Below the pieces are notes generated by a model that searched no databases, was not told where the DNA came from, and saw only the letters and a program-made list of their open reading frames with translations. A DNA stretch of 64,000 nucleotides from Acinetobacter sp. SFB (lineage in GTDB: Bacteria > Pseudomonadota > Gammaproteobacteria > Pseudomonadales > Moraxellaceae): assembly GCF_001647545.1 (NCBI RefSeq), contig NZ_LSZH01000011.1:1-64000 (forward strand). Direction: 5' to 3'. Positions within the stretch are counted from its first letter, which is position 1. Every line of letters starts with the position of its first letter. Positions 1 through 15,642 of this stretch are shown piece after piece. The translations under genes were made by a program, and so were the position numbers.

Positions 1-5331
<5,331 letters not shown>

Positions 5332-5352
5332 GGATGACTGTCTAATAAATCG

Positions 5353-5392
5353 AAAAGGTACTTTGCGGTTTTGGATGCAAAGTACCTTTTTT
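5353..5392 (+). terminator. Rho-independent terminator after the giant adhesin
   Basis: Inverted repeat AAAAGGTACTTTGC (5353-5366) and GCAAAGTACCTTTT (5377-5390), followed by further T. It lies 22 bp past the adhesin stop and separates it from the glycosyltransferase. Confidence 0.85.
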
Positions 5393-5424
5393 ATCATTAA
5401 GTTGTGATTGAGGATGTAGGTGTT

Positions 5425-6510
5425 ATGAAGCATCATATTCGACTAAATATGATTGTAAAAAATGAAGCGCATGTCATTTTAAGATGTTTGGCTTCTGTCA
5501 AGCCTTGGATTGATTCTTGGGTGATTGTTGATACGGGTTCGACCGACGGCACACAAGAGATAATTCAAAATTATTTGCAAGATTTACCGGGACAATTATT
5601 GGAACGGCCATGGAAAAATTTTGGTTTTAACCGTACTGAAGCTTTGCAATTGGCTTTAACTGATGCTTTACCCAAAGCAGATTATTTACTTTTTATTGAT
5701 GCAGATGAAAGTTTATTGGCTGAATCTGGTTTCAGTTGGCCAAATTTAATGGGTACAGCATATTATTTTAATTGTATCTATGACAATTTACGTTATTGCC
5801 GAAATGCTTTGATCTCGACACGCTTAGCTTGGTCATGGAAAGGGGTTTTACATGAGTATTTACATTCTCATCATCCTCATCAATGGCAAACGCTTGAAGG
5901 TTTGAATATATTTATTCAGCATGATGGCGCCAGAGCAAAAAGTGCAGATACATATTTGAAAGATATCGCAACATTGGAACAGGGTATTCAAGATGAGCCA
6001 AACAATTTGCGTTATGTTTTTTATCTGGCACAAAGTTATAGAGATGCAGGATTATTAGATAAAAGTAGAACGTATTTTTTAAAACGGGCCAGTGCAGGAG
6101 GTTGGGAAGAAGAACGTTGGATGGCTCAATTTCGTGCCGCTCAAATGGCAGAACGCTTAAAACTTCCTCATGAACAAATTTATCTAGAATATTTACAAGC
6201 GTGGATAGCCAGACAGAATCGTGCCGAACCTTTATATGAGTTAGCCCGCTTTTACCGTTCTTTAAATCAATATGATTTGGCCAGTTATTATGCCCAACAA
6301 GCAATACAAGTTGGCATGTCTAATGACAAGTTATTTGTTGATGCAAGTGTCTATGAGTGGCGAGCATTAGATGAACTGAGTGTTTCAGCATCCTACTGTC
6401 AAGGTTATAAAGAACAGGGTAAACAAGCGATATTAAAACTTTTGCAAGAGCAAAAATTCCCACGTTCTGAAGCAAAAAGAATAAGCTGGAATCTGAAGTA
6501 CTACGCCTAA
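5425..6510 (+). CDS. Family 2 glycosyltransferase with C-terminal TPR-like region
   Basis: A 361-residue protein. The N-terminal GT2 fold is shown by MIVKNEAHVILRCLASVKPW, then VDTGSTDGTQEI and a DxD-type motif in FIDADES, the usual nucleotide-sugar/metal site. The C-terminal half is helical with TPR-like spacing (YVFYLAQSYRDAGLLDKSR; LYELARFYRSLNQYDLASYY). I chose ATG 5425; an in-frame GTG at 5404 would add seven residues, but the region between holds the AGG-type ribosome binding sequence. No membrane segment is seen, so it is probably cytoplasmic. The acceptor is unknown. It begins 93 bp after the Thr-rich adhesin, beyond a terminator; a role in adhesin or LPS glycosylation is inference only. 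Confidence 0.8.
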   Translation: MKHHIRLNMIVKNEAHVILRCLASVKPWIDSWVIVDTGSTDGTQEIIQNYLQDLPGQLLERPWKNFGFNRTEALQLALTDALPKADYLLFIDADESLLAESGFSWPNLMGTAYYFNCIYDNLRYCRNALISTRLAWSWKGVLHEYLHSHHPHQWQTLEGLNIFIQHDGARAKSADTYLKDIATLEQGIQDEPNNLRYVFYLAQSYRDAGLLDKSRTYFLKRASAGGWEEERWMAQFRAAQMAERLKLPHEQIYLEYLQAWIARQNRAEPLYELARFYRSLNQYDLASYYAQQAIQVGMSNDKLFVDASVYEWRALDELSVSASYCQGYKEQGKQAILKLLQEQKFPRSEAKRISWNLKYYA

Positions 6511-6594
6511 TTTCATTATATCGAGCTTTAGATTTATCATTTAAAAATCAGATGTCATTTTTGCAAAATGAACTGATCAAATATTTAAAGCAAT

Positions 6595-6625
6595 AAAAAA
6601 AGCCCTGATTAATAATCAGGGCTTT
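6595..6625 (-). terminator. Terminator after tRNA-Gly (bidirectional)
   Basis: Stem AGCCCTGATT (6601-6610) with AATCAGGGCT (6613-6622). It is flanked by an A run on the left (a T run for minus-strand transcripts) and TTTT on the right, so it can also close the glycosyltransferase transcript. Confidence 0.8.
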
Positions 6626-6633
6626 TCGTATTC

Positions 6634-6709
6634 TGGAGCGGGAAAGGAGACTCGAACTCCCGACCCCAACCTTGGCAAGGTTATGCTCTACCAACTGAGC
6701 TATTCCCGC
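6634..6709 (-). tRNA. tRNA-Gly (GCC anticodon)
   Basis: Read on the minus strand, the 76-nt gene has acceptor arm GCGGGAA pairing with TTTCCCGC-side bases, a D-loop with AGCTCAGTTGGTAGAGC, anticodon GCC within CTTGCCAAG, T-arm GGGAGTTCGAGTCTCC and an encoded CCA end (6634-6636). It stands alone, between the glycosyltransferase and cysS. Confidence 0.96.
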
Positions 6710-6771
6710 AATGGTCTGCATTATAGAGAATTTAATGAAACTGTCAACTCCCTATAATTACAAATGAGCAA

Positions 6772-8193
6772 TTAATCAGCACGACGCCAAATAGTACCTT
6801 GACGGGTATCTTCCAAAACTATCCCCTGATCGAGCAAGGACTGGCGAATTTCATCCGCTTTGGCAAATTCTTTGGCTTTTTTTGCATTCACACGTTGTTG
6901 GATCAAATCTTCAATTTGTGCTGCTGTTAAGCCTAAAGCTTCCTGACCGATATCAGATTTTAAGAAATCATCGACATTGTGCTGAACCAATCCAAGAATA
7001 TTAGTGAGATGACGTAAAGTTGAATAGTAAACAGTTGCCTGTTGTTGGTTTTCATCTTTCACTGCGCGATTCAGTTCTTTATTGATTTCGAACAATACTG
7101 CAATTGCTTCAGAGGTATTGAAGTCATCACGCATGGCTGCATTAAAACGCTCAACCAACGCGTCATCTAAAGCATCAGTAGTTTTTTCCGCATACACTGC
7201 CTGATAGGCTTTAAATGAATGATAGAAACGAGAAAGAGTATTTTTTGCTTCTTTCAGTGCAAAGTCAGAAAAATTGACCGGGCTACGGTAGTGTGATGAC
7301 ACAATAAAGTAACGAATCACTTCAGGATGGAATTTATCCATCACGTCACGAATGGTAAAGAAGTTGCCTAAAGACTTAGACATTTTTTCGCCATCGACAT
7401 TGATGAAGCCCACATGCATCCAGTAATTCACATATTGTTCATCAGTCGAAGCTTCACTTTGTGCAATTTCATTTTCATGATGCGGGAACATTAGGTCGGA
7501 ACCACCACCATGAATATCAAAATGATTGCCTAGGCAGCAAGTCGACATGGCTGAACATTCAATATGCCAACCCGGACGACCATTGCCCCATGGTGAAGCC
7601 CATGACGGTTCATTTTCTTTGGCATGTTTCCAAAGCACAAAATCGAACGGATGTTTTTTCTCCACTTCAACATCGACACGCTCAGAAGCGCCAGCTTGCA
7701 TATCTTCTAATTTACGGCCAGACAAACGACCATATTTGGCAAATTTTTCTACCTGAAAATACACATCGCCATTATTTGAAGGATAAGCAGTACCTTTATT
7801 GACTAAATTACCGATCATATTTTGCATTTGATCAATATAGTCAGTCGCACGTGGGGCTTGATCTGGGGCTAAGCAACCCAAATTTTCAGCATCGTCATTC
7901 ATCGCTTGAATAAAACGATCTGTTAATGCAGTAATACTTTCGCCATTTTCATTGGCGCGTTTAATAATTTTGTCGTCAATGTCGGTAATATTACGAACAT
8001 ATTTAACCGTCCAACCTTGACTGCGCAAAAAGCGAATAATGTAGTCAAATGCAACCATGACTCGAGCATGTCCAATATGACAGTAATCATAAACTGTCAT
8101 ACCGCAAACATACATATCGATATGTCCCTCGACACGCGGAACAAATTCTACTTTTTTACGTTGCTCTGAGTTATATAGAACAAAAGGTTGCAT
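6772..8193 (-). CDS. cysS: Cysteine--tRNA ligase
   Basis: A 473-residue class I aminoacyl-tRNA synthetase that charges tRNA-Cys in the cytoplasm. The HIGH motif is in CHIGHARV (residues 39-42) and KMSKSLGN is near residue 270. Zinc-binding residues are visible in [10 protein letters not shown] (Cys30), ECSAMS, and the HHENE segment. Length is normal for the family. It is divergent from kdsD across a 200-bp AT-rich gap and is followed by tRNA-Gly on the same strand. Confidence 0.97.
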   Translation of the reverse strand: MQPFVLYNSEQRKKVEFVPRVEGHIDMYVCGMTVYDYCHIGHARVMVAFDYIIRFLRSQGWTVKYVRNITDIDDKIIKRANENGESITALTDRFIQAMNDDAENLGCLAPDQAPRATDYIDQMQNMIGNLVNKGTAYPSNNGDVYFQVEKFAKYGRLSGRKLEDMQAGASERVDVEVEKKHPFDFVLWKHAKENEPSWASPWGNGRPGWHIECSAMSTCCLGNHFDIHGGGSDLMFPHHENEIAQSEASTDEQYVNYWMHVGFINVDGEKMSKSLGNFFTIRDVMDKFHPEVIRYFIVSSHYRSPVNFSDFALKEAKNTLSRFYHSFKAYQAVYAEKTTDALDDALVERFNAAMRDDFNTSEAIAVLFEINKELNRAVKDENQQQATVYYSTLRHLTNILGLVQHNVDDFLKSDIGQEALGLTAAQIEDLIQQRVNAKKAKEFAKADEIRQSLLDQGIVLEDTRQGTIWRRAD

Positions 8194-8391
8194 AGGTCTT
8201 CAAAAGGCTAAATATAAGATGGCTCATCTTAACCTAAGCATTTTTTTTCATAAAGTTTTATACGCTTTTTTTATATGCGTGTGAAAAGTTATACATTTAG
8301 AAACGTGTCATTTGCGTAGATATGATAAAATTGCGAAAATTATTTTTGCTTGATTAGAGTCAACGCTTTATAGCGTTAAGGTAAACCTACT

Positions 8392-9384
8392 TTGAACCCA
8401 CCAAATATGCCAAATCAAATAGACTTCCAAAAAGTCGCATTAGAAACTTTGCGTATAGAAGAACAAGCGCTAGAAATATTGGCGACGCAAATCGATGAAC
8501 GTTTTAGCCATGCATGTGAAATTATTTTGCAGTGCCGAGGACGATTAGTCATTACCGGTATGGGCAAATCGGGTCATATTGGTCGTAAAATGGCAGCAAC
8601 CTTTGCGTCTACTGGTACTCCCTCATTCTTTATGCATCCGGGTGAAGCAGGGCATGGCGATTTAGGTATGCTGGTTCCGGGTGATGTGCTGATCGCGATT
8701 TCAAACTCGGGCAAGAGTGATGAAATTATGATGCTGATGCCGTTGATCAAACGTTTAGAAATTCCGTTAATCACCATCAGTGGTGATGACAAAGGACCTA
8801 TGCCGCAAAATGCAGATGTCGCTTTAACCTTGGGTAATATTCAGGAAGCTTGTCCACTGGGTTTGGCACCCACTTCCAGTACTACGGCAACTCTAGCCTT
8901 GGGCGACGCGCTGGCTGTTGCTTTACTAGATGCCCGTGGTTTTACTGCGGATGATTTTGCCATGTCGCATCCGGCGGGTGCATTGGGTAAACGTCTGTTA
9001 TTACATGTCAAACACTTGATGCATACCGGTGCAGAATTACCCAAAGTATCTCCAGATACACCAATGAATCAGGTTTTATACGAAATTTCAAACAAACGCC
9101 TAGGTTTAACCACAATTGTAGATCAAAATGATGTTCTACTTGGTATTTTTACCGATGGTGATTTACGTCGTTTAATAGATAAGCAACAAGGTTTTGATGT
9201 GAATCTGGTCGTATCGGAAGTGATGATCAAAAATCCTTTAACCATTTCGCAAGAAGCACGTGCAGTTGAAGCTTTAGAGCGAATGAATGAAAAGAAAATC
9301 AATCAATTTGTTGTGGTAAATGATGTAAATCAAGTCATTGGTGTGATTAGCATGCATGACCTGATTCAAGCTGGGGTAAATTAA
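8392..9384 (+). CDS. kdsD: D-arabinose 5-phosphate isomerase
   Basis: Converts ribulose 5-phosphate to arabinose 5-phosphate, the first step of Kdo synthesis for lipopolysaccharide. It has an N-terminal SIS domain (GRLVITGMGKSGHIGRKMA; SNSGKSDE) and two C-terminal CBS domains (VLLGIFTDGDLRR; VIGVISMHDL). The start is uncertain: TTG 8392 sits about 10 nt after AAGG (8378-8381), whereas ATG 8407 has no good ribosome binding site. 330 residues from the TTG. It is first gene of kdsD-kdsC-lptC-lptA-lptB. Confidence 0.95.
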   Translation: MNPPNMPNQIDFQKVALETLRIEEQALEILATQIDERFSHACEIILQCRGRLVITGMGKSGHIGRKMAATFASTGTPSFFMHPGEAGHGDLGMLVPGDVLIAISNSGKSDEIMMLMPLIKRLEIPLITISGDDKGPMPQNADVALTLGNIQEACPLGLAPTSSTTATLALGDALAVALLDARGFTADDFAMSHPAGALGKRLLLHVKHLMHTGAELPKVSPDTPMNQVLYEISNKRLGLTTIVDQNDVLLGIFTDGDLRRLIDKQQGFDVNLVVSEVMIKNPLTISQEARAVEALERMNEKKINQFVVVNDVNQVIGVISMHDLIQAGVN

Positions 9385-9387
9385 CAA

Positions 9388-9927
9388 ATGGCATCTTATA
9401 TTTTATTGGAACAGGCGCGTCATATTGAAGCTTTGGTTCTGGATGTCGACGGTATTTTAAGCGATGGTTTTGTGACATTGACTAATTCAGGTGATGAAAT
9501 TAAATCATTCGATATTCGTGATGGCCTAGGTATGAAACTTGTACAGCAGGCAGGGGTCAAAGTCATTATCATTACAGGACGTAAAAGCAATATTGTAGAA
9601 AAGCGCATGTCTGATTTAGGTGTAGACCTGGTTTTTCAAGGCCGTGAAGATAAAGGTACTGCATTACGTGAAGCATGTGCGCAACTGAATGTTGCTCCAG
9701 AAGACTGTTTATATATGGGTGATGATTGGCCTGATCTTTCTGCATTTGCCATTGCAGGTATGAAAGTGACTGTGCCGAACGGTCATGTCGAAGTCCGTCG
9801 TCGTGCTGACCTGGTGACTCAGGCAATGGGTGGACGCGGTGCAGTACGTGAAATCTGCGATATGATTTTGATGGCAAAGGGGGCTTACCAAACGCTTCTT
9901 GAAAAATATACGTCTATCCCACATTAA
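9388..9927 (+). CDS. kdsC: 3-deoxy-D-manno-octulosonate-8-phosphate phosphatase
   Basis: A 179-residue HAD-family phosphatase that dephosphorylates Kdo-8-phosphate. Motif I is LDVDGILSDG with nucleophile Asp19 and Asp21; motif II threonine is in IIITGRKS; motif IV is GDDWPDL. It has no large cap domain, as expected for tetrameric KdsC. It starts 3 bp after the kdsD stop, so the two are translated from one transcript. Confidence 0.96.
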   Translation: MASYILLEQARHIEALVLDVDGILSDGFVTLTNSGDEIKSFDIRDGLGMKLVQQAGVKVIIITGRKSNIVEKRMSDLGVDLVFQGREDKGTALREACAQLNVAPEDCLYMGDDWPDLSAFAIAGMKVTVPNGHVEVRRRADLVTQAMGGRGAVREICDMILMAKGAYQTLLEKYTSIPH

Positions 9928-9968
9928 TAGTTAAATAATTCATTTCATTTGAGTTAAGTACCACACTT

Positions 9969-10517
9969 ATGGATACAAAAGTTTTATACGTAACTGCTAT
10001 AGCCATTGCAGCTATAAGTGGTGGTTACTACTATTACAGCGGTAAGGGCAATAAACTTGAGGCTGATTCAGCCAGAAGTATGACCTATTCTGCTGAAAAA
10101 ATTAATCTCACTCAAACCGATGATGACGGTAATTTGTCTGTCCGCGCTAAGGTCGATCGTCTTGAGCAGGACATGCAAAAACAAACCTCAAGACTCACCA
10201 ATTTGAATGCGTCGATGTATACAAAGGGTGCTGTAGATGCCACTTTTTATGCCAAAGTCGCAAATGGTTATGATGATAATGAGCGCGTGGTTTTGTCTGG
10301 AGATGTGTTGGCGGTAAAGTTGATGCAACAAGGCAAACTGCAGTTTCGAACTACAGAGTTAACCGGCTATCCTAAAACTCGTGAAATTGAAACCAATAAA
10401 CAAGTCATTGTGCAATCTCCGCAAGCTGAATTTGTAAGCCAAGGTCTGAAAGCCAATTTTAATAACGGTCAATACGAATTTTTTAATATTCGAGGAAAAT
10501 ATGAACCAAAATCTTAA
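9969..10517 (+). CDS. lptC: LPS export system protein LptC
   Basis: A 182-residue bitopic inner-membrane protein with one N-terminal membrane segment (residues 4-22, VLYVTAIAIAAISGGYYYY) and a periplasmic beta-jellyroll part. It receives LPS from LptBFG and passes it to LptA. Sequence similarity across the family is low, so the call rests on topology, size and position between kdsC and lptA. It overlaps lptA by 17 bp. Confidence 0.9.
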   Translation: MDTKVLYVTAIAIAAISGGYYYYSGKGNKLEADSARSMTYSAEKINLTQTDDDGNLSVRAKVDRLEQDMQKQTSRLTNLNASMYTKGAVDATFYAKVANGYDDNERVVLSGDVLAVKLMQQGKLQFRTTELTGYPKTREIETNKQVIVQSPQAEFVSQGLKANFNNGQYEFFNIRGKYEPKS

Positions 10518-11067
10518 GCTTACATTTTCTAAAACCTTGCTTCAGCAAGCAGCTTTAGTCGGTTTGGTTGTATTCTCATCGGCAACGGCATTTGCAATTC
10601 CTTCTGACCGAAGTCAGCCCATTTCCTTGGTGGCTGATCGGGCAACCTATAATGAAAAAACGGGTGTGACGACCTATACTGGTAATGTCATCATCGAGCA
10701 AGGCACAATGAAATTGCAGGCCAATTCAATTATTGCCAACCTGAACAGTCAAAAAGAAATCAGCACGATTACTGCAACAGGTGGTCCTGCGCGTTTTCAG
10801 CAAAAAGTAGATGTCAATAAAGGTTTAGCCAAAGGGCAGGCACAAAAAATTCTCTATAATGCCCAAACCGGAATTATCACCTTGTCGGGCAATGCCTTAT
10901 TAGAGCAAGGTGGCGCAAGTATTCGTGGTAATACTTTGAAATATAGTATGAATAAGGGTGATATTGAAGCAACCGGTACGCCAAATAACACGGGTTCATC
11001 TTCAGGTCGTGTTCAAATCGTAATTCCACCTTCTAGTTCAAAATCATTCCCGGGAGCACGTGATTAA
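10501..11067 (+). CDS. lptA: LPS transport periplasmic bridge protein LptA
   Basis: 188 residues with a signal peptide (cleavage probably after ATAFA, about residue 32) and an OstA-like beta-jellyroll: [25 protein letters not shown] and [21 protein letters not shown] are typical. It bridges LptC to LptD across the periplasm. The start lies inside lptC and the stop TAA shares one base with the lptB start, indicating translational coupling. Confidence 0.94.
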   Translation: MNQNLKLTFSKTLLQQAALVGLVVFSSATAFAIPSDRSQPISLVADRATYNEKTGVTTYTGNVIIEQGTMKLQANSIIANLNSQKEISTITATGGPARFQQKVDVNKGLAKGQAQKILYNAQTGIITLSGNALLEQGGASIRGNTLKYSMNKGDIEATGTPNNTGSSSGRVQIVIPPSSSKSFPGARD

Positions 11068-11813
11068 TGGAACAATCGCCAAACCAACCACAAACGCTTT
11101 GTATTAAACATCTTGCAAAAAATTATAGTAAAAGATGGGTGGTTAAGGACGTTTCTTTCCAGATGCAAAGTGGGCAGATTGTCGGATTACTTGGACCCAA
11201 TGGTGCAGGTAAAACCACGAGTTTCTACATGGTGGTGGGTTTAGTCCGTATGGATAAAGGCGAGATTTATTTGGATGATCTTGATTTATCCGATTTGGCC
11301 ATGCATGAACGTGCCCGTAAAGGGATTGGTTATTTACCTCAAGAAGCTTCTATTTTTAGAAAAATGACCATTTCTGAAAATATTATGGCGATTCTTGAAA
11401 CCCGTAAGGATTTGAACAAACAGCAACGTCAACAGCGTTTAAGTGAATTGCTGGCCGATTTTAAAATCACCCATATTAAAGATTCTTTAGGGATGAGTGT
11501 TTCGGGTGGTGAACGTCGTCGTGCCGAAATTGCTCGTGCTCTGGCTGCGGACCCTAAGTTTATGTTACTCGATGAACCTTTTGCCGGGGTAGATCCTATT
11601 TCTGTAGGCGATATCAAAGACATTATTCGAAATTTAAAAGATCGTGGAATTGGGGTGCTGATTACCGACCATAATGTACGAGAGACTTTAGCAATTTGTG
11701 AGCGTGCTTATATTGTCAGTGAAGGGGCAGTAATTGCAGAAGGAACACCGCAAGAAGTACTGGAAAATGAAACAGTGCGCCAAGTGTATTTAGGCGATGA
11801 TTTCACCGTTTAA
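11067..11813 (+). CDS. lptB: LPS export ABC transporter ATP-binding protein
   Basis: 248-residue ATPase that powers LPS extraction with LptF/LptG (encoded elsewhere). Walker [10 protein letters not shown] (residues 43-51), Q-loop in YLPQEAS, signature SGGERRR, Walker [11 protein letters not shown] and the switch histidine in ITDHNVRE. In enterobacteria rpoN follows lptB; here it is followed by the type I secretion operon 149 bp on. Confidence 0.97.
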   Translation: MEQSPNQPQTLCIKHLAKNYSKRWVVKDVSFQMQSGQIVGLLGPNGAGKTTSFYMVVGLVRMDKGEIYLDDLDLSDLAMHERARKGIGYLPQEASIFRKMTISENIMAILETRKDLNKQQRQQRLSELLADFKITHIKDSLGMSVSGGERRRAEIARALAADPKFMLLDEPFAGVDPISVGDIKDIIRNLKDRGIGVLITDHNVRETLAICERAYIVSEGAVIAEGTPQEVLENETVRQVYLGDDFTV

Positions 11814-11962
11814 TGATAATTTTAAAAAAGGGTGATTTTTCATTTAAAAATTGACTAGATCATCCTAAATTTATACCTATAAAAATGACAATTACTATAC
11901 AAAAACAAGCGTATTTTTCACTAAATACGCTAAAATATTCATAAAGTATAATTGTCCCTTCA

Positions 11963-13507
11963 ATGATGTTAAACAATCAAAGTAAAGTAATTTTTCGGCA
12001 AAATATATTTTTGAGAAGCATGCAATGTCTAATATGTTTTATGACTTTAAACACAAGTTATACACATGCAACCCATTCCAAAGAGTTTTTAGAAACAGTT
12101 AAATCGGGAATTGGCCAAATTTTTGTTCCTAAGTCCGATGAAAACTATAATAAAGCTGATATTCAAAGCCTTAGTAACTTTCAATTAGATACCTCAAAAG
12201 TTCAGGAATTACCTGTAATACAGCGTTCTGATCAGACAGATGCTTTTTCTAAAAATCAACCCATGTATCAGCCTGTTAGCCAATTAAGTTTCAATGAAAC
12301 CATTCTTCGGGCATTACAGCGCAGTCCAGATGTTTCACAGAGTGTTTCGGTTTTAGCTGGACAGGGGGCTTATATTGATGTTGCCAAAGCCGGGTATTAT
12401 CCACAGCTTTCAGGTGGATTATCGACCGGAGACTTAAGTTCGGGTGAACGTGGGCGCCAGCTCATCAGTCTGAATGCCACCCAAATGCTCTACGATTTTG
12501 GCAAGGTAAAAAGTGGGGTGGATATTCAACAGGCAAAGCTTAGCGCTGAACAGGCCAATGTTTTGCTGAGCATAGACAATGTAGCTTATGAAACTGTCAA
12601 TGCGATCGTGAATATTAAGCGTTATCAGGAAATCACCCAAATCGCACAGCAGCAGATTAACGGCATTTCACGCATTGCTGAAATTACAAATTTAAGAGCA
12701 AAGGCGGGGATTAGTACCCAGGCCGACCCAGTTCAGGCACGTGCAAATTTAGAAGCTGCACAGGCCAATTTAGTGGTACAGCAAACCCAGCTGAAAAAAT
12801 TTCAACAGAAATTACGCACATTATTGGGCGTGGATGTGACAGGACAGGATTGGGCTATTCCAGAGCGTGTGGTGAGGGATTCCGATTTATACGGTGAGCC
12901 TGAATTTAACAAAATTCCCAGGATGATTGCGGCACAGGCAGAGGTACAGGTTGCCAAATTTCAAAAGCAACAATCAAAATTAAGTAACTATCCCACTCTG
13001 AGTGTTAAAGGTTCACTTAGTCAGGCCTTGAATGGACGTAATCCCAATAATAATGAAGATGATGGGATGTATAATTCCATCATGCTGGAAGCGAGCAGTA
13101 ATCTGTATCAGGGAGGGGCAAAAGCATCCCAGACCCGTGCTGCCAGTTATGCCGAAGAAGCGGCAAAAGCAAAAGTTAATTCAGTCTATCTGGATGTGCT
13201 AGATGAAATCCGGCTATTACGTGAAGAAATCGAAAATAAGCAAGGTCTAATGAGCATTTTGATTGCGCGTAAGGAAACCACCATTCGTACCCGAGAGCTG
13301 TATCAGGAGCAATATAAACTCGGGACACGTTCAGCGGTTGATTTGCTCAATGCAGAACAGTCCATTCACAGTGCAGCTCAAGAAATCGAAAATACACGTT
13401 ATGACATTTATGACGCAATTGTGCGATACATTACTGTTACAGGACGTTCTCGTGATCTCTATGATCTTAATAATATTCCAATCCAAGGGTTTGAGATTCA
13501 GCCATGA
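11963..13507 (+). CDS. TolC-family outer-membrane channel of type I secretion (LapE-like)
   Basis: 514 residues. A hydrophobic N-terminal segment (IFLRSMQCLICFMTLNTSYTHA) is a probable signal peptide. The body has the two-fold TolC/OEP repeat: long helices with SPDVSQSVSVLAGQGAYIDVAKAGYYPQLS in the first half and YKLGTRSAVDLLNAEQ in the second. It should form the trimeric outer-membrane duct for the adhesins. Adjacent ATG codons at 11963 and 11966 both fit. The stop overlaps the next start (ATGA), so the three genes form a tight operon. Confidence 0.92.
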   Translation: MMLNNQSKVIFRQNIFLRSMQCLICFMTLNTSYTHATHSKEFLETVKSGIGQIFVPKSDENYNKADIQSLSNFQLDTSKVQELPVIQRSDQTDAFSKNQPMYQPVSQLSFNETILRALQRSPDVSQSVSVLAGQGAYIDVAKAGYYPQLSGGLSTGDLSSGERGRQLISLNATQMLYDFGKVKSGVDIQQAKLSAEQANVLLSIDNVAYETVNAIVNIKRYQEITQIAQQQINGISRIAEITNLRAKAGISTQADPVQARANLEAAQANLVVQQTQLKKFQQKLRTLLGVDVTGQDWAIPERVVRDSDLYGEPEFNKIPRMIAAQAEVQVAKFQKQQSKLSNYPTLSVKGSLSQALNGRNPNNNEDDGMYNSIMLEASSNLYQGGAKASQTRAASYAEEAAKAKVNSVYLDVLDEIRLLREEIENKQGLMSILIARKETTIRTRELYQEQYKLGTRSAVDLLNAEQSIHSAAQEIENTRYDIYDAIVRYITVTGRSRDLYDLNNIPIQGFEIQP

Positions 13508-15642
13508 ATAATAAAAACAATTATCAACCCTGGCTTCAAGCTGTACTCACGATTGCCAAACATTACCGTATAGAACCATCTGAAGAACGTATTCGTTTAC
13601 AGCTTGACTGGAATTCCAATCAGAATGTCGATGATATCATGACACTGATGACGCGCCAGATCGGCATGAGTTTGCGTAAGTGTGCATTCAGTAAAGATTT
13701 AATCAATCCATGGCGGTTACCTGTTGTGGTGGAATTTAATGATGGTCAGGTCGGTGTTGTTGAAAAAGTTGATGCTGAAGGTAATGCCAATGTCCAACTG
13801 AGTGGTGATCAAGGTCTTGCACAGACTTTAACCCTGGATGTGCTGCAATCCAATATTCGTCAGGTCTATATTCTTCGACCTGAAAAATCCGTACCAGATG
13901 CGCGGGTGGATGAATACATCAAACCTTATGAAAGCAGCTGGTTCTGGTCAATTGTATTACGTGACTGGAAACGTTATATCGATGTGATGTTTGCCTCCAT
14001 GATTGCCAACATTTTGGCCTTGGCGACTATTGTTTTTTCCATGAATGTCTATGACCGGGTAATTCCGGCCCAATCTGTTCCCACTTTATGGGTACTGGCC
14101 GGAGGTGTACTGATTGCGGCAATTTTCGAATTCAGTTTGCGGGTCGCACGAATTTATCTGTCTGACATTATTGGTAAACGTGCAGATTTAAGAATTTCAG
14201 ACCGGGTTTTTGGTCATGCTTTAAGAATAAAAAACAGTGAGCGATCAAAATCCACCGGGACCTTTATTTCACAGATTCGTGAGCTTGAGGGCGTACGTGA
14301 ACTGGTGACCTCAACCACAATATCAGCCATTGCCGATTTACCTTTCTTTCTGCTGTTTTTGGGGATTTTCTGGCTGATTGGCGGCAACCTGTTTTGGGTA
14401 ATGCTTCTGGTGGTGCCTTTAATGATCCTGCCTGGAATTTTGGCACAAAAACCTTTGGCTAAACTGGCCAGTGAAGGAATGCGTGAAGGTGCAATCCGCA
14501 ATGCCATGCTGGTTGAAGCAGTACAAGGGATTGAAGATATCAAGCTCTTGCGTGCAGAAGCCCGATTCCAGAATCAGTGGAATCACATGAATGAATCATC
14601 GGCAGATGTTTCAATGCGTCAGCGCAAGATTGTGGGTGTGATGAATGCCTGGACCCAGAAAATTCAGGGTTTGACCTTTGCAATTGTGGTGCTTGTGGGC
14701 TGCTTTGCGGTGATGAAAGGCGATATGACCACGGGTGCTTTAGTGGCTTGTTCGATGTTGTCTTCACGCATGCTTGGGCCAATTGCACAAATCACAGGTG
14801 TACTGGGTCGCTGGCAGCAAGCCAAAGTGGCTAAAAATGGACTGGATGAGTTAATGAAGAAACCGGTGGATCAGCCGGACCATGCCCATTTGATTCATCG
14901 TCCGGCACTAAATGGTCATTATGAATTAACCGGCATGACCTTTAAGTATGGTGAAGATGATCCAAAACCAAGCCTGATGATTCCAAATCTCGAAATCAGA
15001 CCGGGCGAAAAAATTGCGATTCTTGGGCGTAATGGTGCAGGTAAATCGACCCTACTGCAATTGTTGTCAGGCATGCAAACTCCGGTTCAGGGCAAAATCA
15101 AACTTGATGGTGTTGAACTGAGTTTAATCGATCCTTCGGATGTACGCCGTGATATGGGCTTACTGAACCAGAATGCACATTTATTCTTTGGTTCGGTGCG
15201 CGAGAACCTGACGCTTGGTGCACCTTTGGCCAGTGATGAAGAAATACTGAATGCCTTGAAAATTACCGGTGCAATTCATTTTGTGCAGGAGAAAAAAGAA
15301 GGCTTGGATCATATGATTCTTGAAGGCGGTGTGGGTTTTTCTGGTGGTCAGAAACAGGCACTCTTACTGGCACGTTTACTGATTCGCCAGCCAAATATTC
15401 TGTTGCTGGATGAACCCACAGCATCGATTGATGATGTGTCAGAAAAACAACTGATTGATCATTTGAAATTATGGCTCGGTCAACGCACCCTGATTGTTGC
15501 AACACATCGCCGTGCAGTACTGGAACTGGTGGACAGAATTATTGTGGTGAATGATGGCAAGATTGTGATGGATGGACCTCGTGATCAGATTCTCAATCAA
15601 AATCAGCCACAGCAACATCAGGTTGCAGGAGCTAACTCATGA
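13504..15642 (+). CDS. Type I secretion ABC transporter/permease (LapB-like)
   Basis: 712 residues. An N-terminal C39-peptidase-like domain (about 1-140) shows no evident catalytic Cys/His set, as in exporters that bind substrate without cutting it. A six-helix membrane domain follows (about 160-440). The C-terminal ATPase has Walker A GRNGAGKST (about 508-516), signature FSGGQKQ, Walker B ILLLDEPTA and H-loop ATHRRA. Start and stop overlap the neighbours by 4 bp (ATGA). Likely cargo: the adhesins at 1-5331 and 17171-20113. Confidence 0.93.
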   Translation: MNNKNNYQPWLQAVLTIAKHYRIEPSEERIRLQLDWNSNQNVDDIMTLMTRQIGMSLRKCAFSKDLINPWRLPVVVEFNDGQVGVVEKVDAEGNANVQLSGDQGLAQTLTLDVLQSNIRQVYILRPEKSVPDARVDEYIKPYESSWFWSIVLRDWKRYIDVMFASMIANILALATIVFSMNVYDRVIPAQSVPTLWVLAGGVLIAAIFEFSLRVARIYLSDIIGKRADLRISDRVFGHALRIKNSERSKSTGTFISQIRELEGVRELVTSTTISAIADLPFFLLFLGIFWLIGGNLFWVMLLVVPLMILPGILAQKPLAKLASEGMREGAIRNAMLVEAVQGIEDIKLLRAEARFQNQWNHMNESSADVSMRQRKIVGVMNAWTQKIQGLTFAIVVLVGCFAVMKGDMTTGALVACSMLSSRMLGPIAQITGVLGRWQQAKVAKNGLDELMKKPVDQPDHAHLIHRPALNGHYELTGMTFKYGEDDPKPSLMIPNLEIRPGEKIAILGRNGAGKSTLLQLLSGMQTPVQGKIKLDGVELSLIDPSDVRRDMGLLNQNAHLFFGSVRENLTLGAPLASDEEILNALKITGAIHFVQEKKEGLDHMILEGGVGFSGGQKQALLLARLLIRQPNILLLDEPTASIDDVSEKQLIDHLKLWLGQRTLIVATHRRAVLELVDRIIVVNDGKIVMDGPRDQILNQNQPQQHQVAGANS